DNA from: Lysinimonas soli
Lineage (GTDB): Bacteria; Actinomycetota; Actinomycetes; Actinomycetales; Microbacteriaceae
Reading direction: 5' to 3'
DNA length: 64,000 nt
Assembly (NCBI RefSeq): GCF_042655435.1
Contig: NZ_JBHSMG010000001.1
Span: forward strand, 434,001 to 498,000
In this document: one piece after another, positions 58,200-64,000 of the stretch
Position numbering within the stretch: the stretch's first letter is position 1
How the letters are laid out: each line of letters starts with the position of its first letter
Notes under the pieces: generated by a model
Told to the model about the DNA's origin: nothing
What the model saw: the letters and a program-made list of their open reading frames with translations, nothing else
The model's database searches: none
Made by a program: the position numbers and the translations under genes

Positions 58200-59794
58200 A
58201 GGGTCGGCTGCTGCGGAACGGCTTCCGCCGTCCTCGCGCGCGCATCGTCGGATCGGCGGTTCTGCTGCTCGTCGCGCTCGTCGGCATCGCAGCCCTGTAT
58301 GTCGTCGCCGGCAGGGTCACGGCGCTCGACGGCGACATCGTGGGGCGCGTGGTCACGGTGGTCGGGGCGGAGGTCACGCTCGGTGCGCTGCTCATCCCGG
58401 CGATGTTCTCGCGCAGCCAGCTCATCGAGCCGCGAGCCTTCCTGGGCTACCGATTCCACTCGGGCACGGTCGCGGCGACGATCCTCCTTCTCACGCTCGT
58501 CGGTCCTGCGCTGCTGCTGATCCCCGTGGTGCTCCTCCCGGTGGTGGCGTGGCGCGGGTTCCCGGGCATGTCGAGCATCGCCCTCGCGGCGGCACCGCTG
58601 CTCCTGATCCAGTCGCTGCTGCTGGTGCGCGTCGGGGTCGCCGTCGGTGCGTGGCTGGCCCCGCATCGGGGCCTCCGCTCCTGGATGCGGTTGTTCGGCA
58701 TCCTGGTGCTGCTCGGCGGACTGCTGACCCTCGCCGGACTCGTGCTCCCTCGGGCCGTACTGCTGGCGCCGGAGCGCTCGCTCGCGGTCATCTCGCCGTT
58801 CGTGCGCTTCCTGAACTCGATTCACCTCGGAGCGATCGCGGACAGTCTGGCCGGGTCGCCGGTTGCGAGCCTGTGGGGTGCGCCTCAACTGGCCTATACG
58901 GGCACCGGCAGGCCCGACACGGCGGTGCTGATCGGTGCGGCATCCATCCTGGTGCTCGCGCTGCTGTGGTGGGCCATCGTGGCGGGGTCGTTGCGTCCCA
59001 CTCGGCGGCTCAGGCTGGATCGGGCCGCGCGGGTGCCGGGCTGGTTCCGACGGATGCCCGCGACGCCGGCCGGGGCGGTTGCGGCGCGCAGCTTCATCTA
59101 CTGGATCCGCGATCCCCGGTATCGCGCGGTCTTCGGGGTGCTGCCCGTCCTGCCGGCGCTCACGGTGCTGGCGTTCTACATCGGCGGCGTGCCCGAGTCG
59201 ATCGGGGCGTTCGTCCCTTTGGCGCTCGTGGTGCTCGTGCTGGCCTGGTCGACCATCCACAACGACGTCGCGTACGACTCGACGGCCATCTGGGCGCACC
59301 TCGCGGCCCAGACCCGCGGCATCCACGATCGACTCGGGCGCATCTGGCCGGTGCTCGCCGCCGGAGCGGTGCTCATCGCGATCGGGACGCCGATCACCGT
59401 CTGGGCGCAGGGCGACCCGGCCTCCCTTCCCGCCGTGCTCGGGATCAACATCGCGCTGCTGCTGGGCGGGCTCGGGGTCGGCAGCGCGCTGTCGTCGCGC
59501 TATCCGTATCCGGCGCCGCGGCCGGGGGAAGGCGCATTCAGCTATCCCCAGGCCTCGGGCAGCACGGGGGGCGGAGTGCAGGGGGCGTCGTTCGTGCTCA
59601 CGATCCTGGTCGCGGCGCCGCCCATCGCGGCCACGACCCTGTGGCTGATGGGGTACCCGGGTCCGCTCACCTGGATCGCCCTCGGATCGGGCGTCGTCGT
59701 CGGACTGCTGGTGCTCGTGCTGGGTGTGCGCAGCGGGGCATCGGCATTCGACCGACGCGGCCCGGAACTCCTGGCCTTCACCATGCAAAACTAG
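58175..59794 (+). CDS. ABC-2 type transporter permease
   Basis: 539 aa, about 12 membrane helices in two halves, starting at GTG 58175 within the end of the ATPase gene. Recurrent features of this actinobacterial permease type are MVAELLRLKGRLLRNGFRRPR at the cytoplasmic start, FSRSQLIEPRAFLGYR, and RAARVPGWFRRMPATPAGAVAARSFIYWIRDPRYR between the halves. Together with the ATPase it forms an exporter; the substrate is unknown. A short DUF3039 gene follows within 4 bp. Confidence 0.85.
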   Translation: MVAELLRLKGRLLRNGFRRPRARIVGSAVLLLVALVGIAALYVVAGRVTALDGDIVGRVVTVVGAEVTLGALLIPAMFSRSQLIEPRAFLGYRFHSGTVAATILLLTLVGPALLLIPVVLLPVVAWRGFPGMSSIALAAAPLLLIQSLLLVRVGVAVGAWLAPHRGLRSWMRLFGILVLLGGLLTLAGLVLPRAVLLAPERSLAVISPFVRFLNSIHLGAIADSLAGSPVASLWGAPQLAYTGTGRPDTAVLIGAASILVLALLWWAIVAGSLRPTRRLRLDRAARVPGWFRRMPATPAGAVAARSFIYWIRDPRYRAVFGVLPVLPALTVLAFYIGGVPESIGAFVPLALVVLVLAWSTIHNDVAYDSTAIWAHLAAQTRGIHDRLGRIWPVLAAGAVLIAIGTPITVWAQGDPASLPAVLGINIALLLGGLGVGSALSSRYPYPAPRPGEGAFSYPQASGSTGGGVQGASFVLTILVAAPPIAATTLWLMGYPGPLTWIALGSGVVVGLLVLVLGVRSGASAFDRRGPELLAFTMQN

Positions 59795-59798
59795 GGGA

Positions 59799-60077
59799 AT
59801 GAGCCTCACCGAACCGGGAAGCCCCGACACCGCGGGCGGCGGAACCGGCACCGACCTGCTCGACAGGGAACTGCAGGAGCTGCTCGAGAAGGAACTCACC
59901 GAGGATGGTGACCACGATCGCTTCTCGCACTACGTGCAGAAGGAGAAGATCCTCGAGTCGGCGGTGACGGGTAAGCCGGTGATCGCGCTCTGCGGCAAGG
60001 TCTGGGTGCCGGGTCGCGATCCCGAGAAGTTCCCGGTCTGCCCCGACTGCAAGAAGATCTACGACCGCATGAAGTGA
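59799..60077 (+). CDS. DUF3039 family protein
   Basis: 92 aa. Conserved actinobacterial pattern: LLEKELTEDGDHDRFSHYVQKEKILESAVTGKPVIALCGKVWVPGRDPEKFPVCPDCKKIYDRM. The three cysteines (one in ALCGK, two in CPDC) plus a His could bind a metal. The family function is unknown. ATG 59799 follows the permease stop by 4 bp, so it is probably cotranscribed. The next gene starts 210 bp later, beyond a repeat element. Confidence 0.88.
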   Translation: MSLTEPGSPDTAGGGTGTDLLDRELQELLEKELTEDGDHDRFSHYVQKEKILESAVTGKPVIALCGKVWVPGRDPEKFPVCPDCKKIYDRMK

Positions 60078-60108
60078 CGCCGCACCCCGTCGCCCACCCA
60101 CTGGCGCT

Positions 60109-60164
60109 GAGAATCCACGTTCTGTCGTTCTCGCGGCGCCATTCCGGCGCATTCTGGACTCTCG
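60109..60164 (+). repeat. 56-nt quasi-palindromic element, left copy
   Basis: Begins GAGAATCC and ends GGACTCTCG. Aligned without gaps to the reverse complement of 61212-61267 it matches at 41 of 56 positions, including the end blocks GAGAATCC, GTCGTTCTC, TTCTGG and TCTCG. It can fold through GAGAA/TTCTC and GCGCC/GGCGC stems. It lies 32 bp after the DUF3039 stop and 124 bp before the nuclease gene; G-rich sequence fills the rest of the gap. Confidence 0.7.
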
Positions 60165-60287
60165 TCGGCGGGCGGGGCGCGGCCGGGGGCGGCGGGGCTT
60201 TCCTGCACAAGCCGTCGCCGACGCGACGGGTCCACGGGGTGCGCTGGGCGGCGCACGGCAGGGGGCTGGGCGGGGGAACATGCGGGG

Positions 60288-61244
60288 ATGCGACGACCTG
60301 CACCGCTCCCCGGCGACCGCGCCGACCGGCCGTTCGCGGTTCGGGAGGCGCTCGAGGCGGGGGTTCCGGCTCGGCGGTTGCGGGCATCCGACCTTGCCGC
60401 GCCCTTTCACGGGACCCGGATCCGGCGCCCTCTCGAGACCGACTTCACCCTCTGGTGCCGTGCCCTCACGACCGTGCTTCGACGCGGCGACGCCTTCACC
60501 GGGCCGACCGCGGCGAGGTTGTGGGGCATCCCTCTGCCGATCCGCTTCGTGACCGAGGTTGCGCTCCACGTCGCGCATGCCCCCGGTACCCGCCAACTGC
60601 GCCGGAAGGGCGTCGTCGGCGCGGCCCGCGTGATCGGTGCTCGGACTCTCGCGGTCGAGGGGCTCCCGGTCGTCGACCCGGTGTCGTGCTGGATCGACCT
60701 CGCGCGATCCCTCTCGGTCGGCGACCTGGTCGCGGCGGCCGACTTCCTCATCACCGGTGAGGGCGGCGTCGGCGCCGTGGCTGATGCGGGCGAGCTGCGC
60801 GCGAGGGTCGCTGCGATTCCGCGTGGCCACCGCAACATCCGCGCGCTGCGGGTCGCGGCGAGCGAGATGCGCGCGGGTTCGTGGTCGCGACCGGAGTCGG
60901 TGCTGCGGTGGATCCTCGTGCGATCTGGGCTTCCGGAGCCTGAACTGAACCAGGCGATCCGGATCGGTGGCCGGCTGGTGATTCCCGACCTCCATTGGCC
61001 GGAGTTCCGGCTGGTGGTCGAGTACGACGGTGCCCATCACGGCGAGGCGGGGCAGTGGGCGCAGGACCTGGCGCGCAGTGAGGTGCTCGCCGACGCACGC
61101 ATCCGGGTGGTGCATGTGACGGCGCGGCAGCTGTTCGGTGATCCGGCGATGGTGGTGCGTCGGGTCGCGCGGCGACTCGTCGACGCCGGCTGGCGCGCGT
61201 CCTATCGCGTCGAGATGCCAGAAAACGTCGTTCTGGAGCCGTGA
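60288..61244 (+). CDS. AbiEi-like / DUF559 (Vsr-type) solitary nuclease-fold protein
   Basis: 318 aa. The N-terminal half resembles actinobacterial AbiEi-family antitoxin-domain proteins (FAVREALEAGVPARRLRASDLAAPFHGTR, FTGPTAARLWGIPLP). The C-terminal 100 residues are a DUF559/Vsr-like PD-(D/E)XK domain: Glu in SWSRPESVLRWIL, Asp in RLVIPDLHWPEFRLVVEYDGAHHGEAGQW (PDL and EYDG) and a final RVVHVTARQLF strand. Such proteins are common and often multicopy in Microbacteriaceae, and their role is unknown. No toxin or methylase gene is adjacent. Its last 11 codons lie inside the right-hand repeat element, so element and gene share sequence. Confidence 0.8.
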   Translation: MRRPAPLPGDRADRPFAVREALEAGVPARRLRASDLAAPFHGTRIRRPLETDFTLWCRALTTVLRRGDAFTGPTAARLWGIPLPIRFVTEVALHVAHAPGTRQLRRKGVVGAARVIGARTLAVEGLPVVDPVSCWIDLARSLSVGDLVAAADFLITGEGGVGAVADAGELRARVAAIPRGHRNIRALRVAASEMRAGSWSRPESVLRWILVRSGLPEPELNQAIRIGGRLVIPDLHWPEFRLVVEYDGAHHGEAGQWAQDLARSEVLADARIRVVHVTARQLFGDPAMVVRRVARRLVDAGWRASYRVEMPENVVLEP

Positions 61245-61267
61245 GAACGACCATTCGGGGATTCTCG
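61212..61267 (-). repeat. 56-nt quasi-palindromic element, right copy (inverted)
   Basis: The reverse complement begins GAGAATCC and matches the left copy (60109-60164) at 41 of 56 positions with no gap. Internal hairpins: CCAGAA/TTCTGG around 61218-61236 and GAGAA/ATTCTC. The nuclease gene stop codon (61242-61244) lies inside it. A 60-bp G-rich tract follows immediately. Confidence 0.7.
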
Positions 61268-61326
61268 GCGGCGGCGGCGGCGGGGGCGGGCGGGCGCGGC
61301 GGGCGGGCGCGGCGGGGCGGGGCGGG
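61268..61326. repeat. G-rich tract with 13-bp tandem duplication
   Basis: GGCGGGCGGGCGC occurs twice in tandem (61283-61295, 61296-61308), followed by three GGGGC units to 61326. Lies between convergent nuclease and pncB genes. Confidence 0.7.
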
Positions 61327-61329
61327 GCG

Positions 61330-62622
61330 TCAGAGGTAGCGCGTGGGGATGGCGGGCTCGCCGCGCGAGAGCGACAGCGCCTGGAGCGGCAGCTCGGCCA
61401 TCGCCGCACGATGGTGATCGCGGGCCGCCGCGACTCCGGACGAGCCGCGATGCGCCTCGACGGGGGCCCCCTCGCGCACGAGGTCGACGAGCAGCGGGCG
61501 ACCCGCATCCGATCCCAGCGGCGGGTCCTCGACATGGATGTCCTCGGCCACGGCCACGCCGTCCTGCAGGGCGCGCACCGGCTGCTTGCGCCCGCCGACG
61601 GTGGCCTTGCCCTCCGAGGTCTTGCCGACGGGCAGCCAGCCGCCCGACTCGTCGAGGTGGGCGACCAGCTTGTAGATCATGCCGGCGGCGGGAGCGCCCG
61701 ATCCGGTGACGAGGGCGGTGCCGACGCCGTAGGAGTCCACGGGTGCCGAACTCAGCGCCGCGATGGCGTGCTCGTCCAGGTCGTTGGTGACCGTGATCCT
61801 GGTCGAGGTCGCCCCCAATGCATCCAGCTGCGCACGCACCTCGCGCACGACGACCGCCAGGTCGCCCGAGTCGATCCGGACCGCACCGAGCGCCGGTCCC
61901 GCGACCTTCACCGCCGTCGCGACGCCCTGCTCGATGTCGAAGGTGTCGACCAGCAGCGTCGTTCCCGGACCCAGCGCACCGACCTGGGCGCGAAAGGCGT
62001 CTTCTTCGCTGCCGTAGAGCAGGGTGAAGGCGTGCGCCGCGGTCCCCATGGTCGGGATGCCCCAGCTGCGTCCCGCCTCGAGGTTGCTGCTCGCGCTGAA
62101 CCCGGCGATGTAGGCGGCACGGGCGGCCGCGATCGCGGACCGCTCGCCGGTGCGGCGCGAGCCCATCTCGGCGAGTGGGCGCCCCTCGGCGGCCGAGACC
62201 ATCCGCGCCGCAGCCGACGCGACCGCCGAGTCGTAGTTGAAGACGCTCAAGGCAAGGGTTTCGAGCACGACCGCCTCGGCGAAGCTGCCCTCGACGACGA
62301 GGATCGGCGAGCCGGGGAAGTAGAGCTCGCCCTCCCGGTAGCCGCGGATGGTGCCGGTGAAGCGGAAGCCCTCGAGCCAGTCCAGGGTCGCGTCGTCGAC
62401 CACCCGCTCGCGCTTCAGCCAGGCCAGCTCGTCGGGGCCGAAGCGGAACCGCTCCAGCAGATCGAGCAGCCGACCGGTACCGGCCACGACGCCGTAGCGG
62501 CGCCCGGTCGGCAGGCGGCGGGCGAAGAGCTCGAACACGCTGGGACGCAGGGCGCGTCCGTCGCGCAACGCGGCGTCGATCATCGTGAGCTCGTAGCGGT
62601 CGGTGAGCAGCGCGCTCGTCAT
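61330..62622 (-). CDS. pncB: Nicotinate phosphoribosyltransferase
   Basis: 430 aa. PncB signatures: LLTDRYELTMIDAAL (N-terminal phosphoribosyltransferase motif), VFELFARRLPTGRRYGVVAGTGRLLD, ALSVFNYDSAVASAAARM, EMGSRRTGERSAIAAARAAYIAGFSASSNLEAGR, VRIDSGDLAVVVREVR and the product-site VGTALVTGSGAP. It joins nicotinate to PRPP to give nicotinate mononucleotide for NAD salvage. Same order pncB ... murI ... rph as in other actinobacteria. ATG 62620-62622 lies 6 nt after TAGGCT on the minus strand. Confidence 0.93.
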   Translation of the reverse strand: MTSALLTDRYELTMIDAALRDGRALRPSVFELFARRLPTGRRYGVVAGTGRLLDLLERFRFGPDELAWLKRERVVDDATLDWLEGFRFTGTIRGYREGELYFPGSPILVVEGSFAEAVVLETLALSVFNYDSAVASAAARMVSAAEGRPLAEMGSRRTGERSAIAAARAAYIAGFSASSNLEAGRSWGIPTMGTAAHAFTLLYGSEEDAFRAQVGALGPGTTLLVDTFDIEQGVATAVKVAGPALGAVRIDSGDLAVVVREVRAQLDALGATSTRITVTNDLDEHAIAALSSAPVDSYGVGTALVTGSGAPAAGMIYKLVAHLDESGGWLPVGKTSEGKATVGGRKQPVRALQDGVAVAEDIHVEDPPLGSDAGRPLLVDLVREGAPVEAHRGSSGVAAARDHHRAAMAELPLQALSLSRGEPAIPTRYL

Positions 62623-62628
62623 GGTTCG

Positions 62629-62634
62629 AGCCTA
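62629..62634 (-). promoter_or_regulatory. -10 box of leaderless promoter for pncB
   Basis: TAGGCT on the minus strand, 6 nt before ATG at 62622. Confidence 0.6.
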
Positions 62635-62735
62635 GGCGTGCGGTGGCCCGCTGCACCCGCCGTGGTCGAGCGTGGTGCCCGCACCCACCACGCGGACCAC
62701 GTCTGTGGCGCCGAGCCGTGCTCTGGGGGAGTCAC

Positions 62736-62741
62736 TATCCT
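62736..62741 (+). promoter_or_regulatory. -10 box of leaderless promoter for murI
   Basis: TATCCT, then 7 nt, then GTG at 62749. Confidence 0.6.
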
Positions 62742-62748
62742 GAGATGC

Positions 62749-63594
62749 GTGACCTTGCTGCCGACCGACGCTCCGATCGGGGTGTTCGACAGCGGAGTCG
62801 GCGGCCTCACGGTCGCCCGCGCGATCCTCGACCAGCTGCCGCGCGAGTCGATCCTGTACGTCGGCGACACCGCCCACTCGCCGTACGGGCCGAAGCCGAT
62901 CGCCGAGGTGCGGGCCTACGCCCTCGCCGTGCTCGACGACCTCGTGGCGCAGGGCGTGAAGGCGCTCGTGATCGCGTGCAACACGGCGAGCTCCGCGATG
63001 CTGCGCGACGCGCGCGAGCGGTACGAGGCGGCGAGCGGCATCCCGGTGGTCGAGGTCATCCACCCCGCGGTCCGCGCTGCGGTCCGTGCCACGCGCAACG
63101 GGCGGGTCGGCGTGATCGGCACGACCGGAACGATCCAGTCGCGGGCCTACGACGACGCGTTCGCCGCCGCATCCGGTCTCGAACTCGTCACGGCGGCCTG
63201 CCCGCGCTTCGTCGAGTTCGTCGAGGCCGGCATCACGAGCGGGCCCGAGCTGTTCGCGGTCGCCGACGAGTACCTCACACCGTTGCGGGGAGCCGGGATC
63301 GACACCCTCGTGCTCGGGTGCACGCACTATCCGCTCATGTCGGCCGCGATCCAGTACGTCATGGGTCCGGATGTCCGGCTCGTCTCCAGCGCCGACGAGA
63401 CGGCCGCCGACCTCTACCGCGTTCTCGTCGACCGGGGGCTCGAGCGCACCGCTCCGGACGCCCCGACCCACACCTTCGAGAGCACGGGCGACGACGAGGC
63501 GGCCTTCCGCCGGCTCGCATCGCGCTTCCTCGGCCCCGAGGTCACGCGGGTCGAGACCTTCGAGACCGGCACGATCCAGCTTCCGCGCGTCTGA
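62749..63594 (+). CDS. murI: Glutamate racemase
   Basis: 281 aa from GTG 62749. Signatures: PIGVFDSGVGGLTVARAILDQLP, YVGDTAHSPYGPK, the first catalytic Cys in VIACNTASSAML and the second in LVLGCTHYPLM. It supplies D-glutamate for peptidoglycan. Usual length 265-285. TATCCT 7 nt before the GTG supports this start; the upstream reading frame crosses pncB on the other strand. rph follows after 41 bp. Confidence 0.94.
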   Translation: MTLLPTDAPIGVFDSGVGGLTVARAILDQLPRESILYVGDTAHSPYGPKPIAEVRAYALAVLDDLVAQGVKALVIACNTASSAMLRDARERYEAASGIPVVEVIHPAVRAAVRATRNGRVGVIGTTGTIQSRAYDDAFAAASGLELVTAACPRFVEFVEAGITSGPELFAVADEYLTPLRGAGIDTLVLGCTHYPLMSAAIQYVMGPDVRLVSSADETAADLYRVLVDRGLERTAPDAPTHTFESTGDDEAAFRRLASRFLGPEVTRVETFETGTIQLPRV

Positions 63595-63624
63595 CCCGCC
63601 CCGTTCGCAGCCCCCACCCCTTTC

Positions 63625-63630
63625 GAAAGG
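63625..63630 (+). promoter_or_regulatory. Ribosome binding site of rph
   Basis: GAAAGG, 5 nt before ATG at 63636, one of the clearer Shine-Dalgarno sites in the window. Confidence 0.6.
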
Positions 63631-63635
63631 CTTCC

Positions 63636-64000
63636 ATGACCCGCACCGACGGCCGCCGCGCCGACCAGCTCCGCCCCGTGACGATCGAGCGCGGCTGGAG
63701 CACGCAGGCGGAGGGCAGCGCGCTGATCTCGTTCGGCGACACCCGCGTGCTCTGCACCGCGAGCTTCACCAACGGGGTGCCGCGCTGGCTGACCGGCAAG
63801 GGCAAGGGCTGGGTGACGGCGGAGTACGCGATGATCCCGCGCTCCACCAACGACCGCATGGACCGCGAGTCGGTCAAGGGCCGCATCGGCGGCCGCACCC
63901 ACGAGATCTCGCGACTGATCGGGCGCAGCCTGCGCGCGGTCATCGACACCAAGGCCCTCGGCGAGAACACCATCGTGATCGACTGCGACGTGCTGCAGGC
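63636..64000 (+). CDS. rph: Ribonuclease PH, N-terminal part
   Basis: Partial gene: the first 121 codons, open to the window edge. Family landmarks: RTDGRRADQLRPVTIERGW, AEGSALISFGDTRVLCTASF, GKGKGWVTAEYAMIPRSTNDRMDRESVKGRIGGRTHEISRLIGRSLRAV and TIVIDCDVLQA. RNase PH trims tRNA 3' ends phosphorolytically. Likely cotranscribed with murI, as in many actinobacteria. The catalytic core residues beyond this point are outside the window. Confidence 0.95.
   Translation, partial: MTRTDGRRADQLRPVTIERGWSTQAEGSALISFGDTRVLCTASFTNGVPRWLTGKGKGWVTAEYAMIPRSTNDRMDRESVKGRIGGRTHEISRLIGRSLRAVIDTKALGENTIVIDCDVLQ

Noticed and set aside
60288..61244. AbiEi/AbiEii type IV toxin-antitoxin pair
   Set aside because: Only the antitoxin-like N-terminal domain is present; no nucleotidyltransferase toxin gene is adjacent and the C-terminal half is nuclease-like.

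Overview
The window is one continuous stretch of a high-GC (about 70% by eye) actinobacterial chromosome, most likely from the family Microbacteriaceae. Support for this includes the linked set DUF3107 / AdnA-AdnB / NudC / UvrD2 / DUF2342 / PDZ-Lon-like protease / UPF0182, which matches the Mycobacterium tuberculosis Rv3193c-Rv3211 neighbourhood almost gene for gene. Other support is the pncB-murI-rph order, abundant GTG starts, and a very high frequency of leaderless promoters (TANNNT 6-7 nt before the start codon). Genes are tightly packed. No gene-free stretch exceeds about 220 bases. I see no rRNA, insertion sequence, prophage or CRISPR array.

Layout. 1-5 kb: the 5' end of an aminopeptidase P gene (cut by the window), an exported/membrane EEP phosphatase, a PHP phosphoesterase, a DEAD-box RNA helicase, a ferritin-like protein and two small conserved genes. 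5.1-24.2 kb: the DNA-repair and membrane core block: AdnA and AdnB (double-strand-break resection), a LysR/MFS pair that interrupts the mycobacterial order, a phosphotransferase-fold protein lacking catalytic residues, NudC, UvrD2, a TOMM-like protein, a DUF2342 metalloprotease-like protein, a PDZ/Lon-like protease and UPF0182, ending at an initiator tRNA-Met with its terminator. 24.4-28.5 kb: a membrane protein followed by a translationally coupled response regulator / histidine kinase / kinase-like trio. 28.5-35.4 kb: a TetR-controlled catabolic island (acyl-CoA dehydrogenase, acyl-CoA carboxylase beta and alpha, MaoC hydratase, CitE-like lyase), which together could run the leucine branch from isovaleryl-CoA to acetyl-CoA plus acetoacetate. 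Both promoters carry the same TetR-type operator over an identical -10 box. 35.4-39.2 kb: a CitA/DcuS-type two-component system divergent from a dicarboxylate symporter. 39.3-45.1 kb: a nitrilase-family amidase, a second TetR, an aminotransferase, a lipoprotein and PKD-like exported protein lying on a lower-GC patch, and an HtrA-type protease.

45.3-56.8 kb is a cell-wall glycopolymer island: a GT2 glycosyltransferase, a double-headed TagF-like polymerase, an EcsC-family protein, then a polysialyltransferase-like enzyme, a NeuA-HAD fusion, NeuB and a DUF6716-type glycosyltransferase in one operon, and on the other strand a TagGH-type exporter and a LicC-like nucleotidyltransferase. The simplest reading is synthesis and export of a teichoic acid plus a nonulosonic-acid (possibly Kdn) polymer. 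57-60 kb: an ABC-2 type exporter (the ATPase has a long Ala/Pro/Lys-rich tail) and DUF3039. 60.1-61.3 kb: a solitary AbiEi/DUF559-type nuclease gene bracketed by two related 56-nt quasi-palindromic elements in inverted orientation, the best candidate for an undescribed unit. 61.3-64 kb: pncB, murI and the start of rph.
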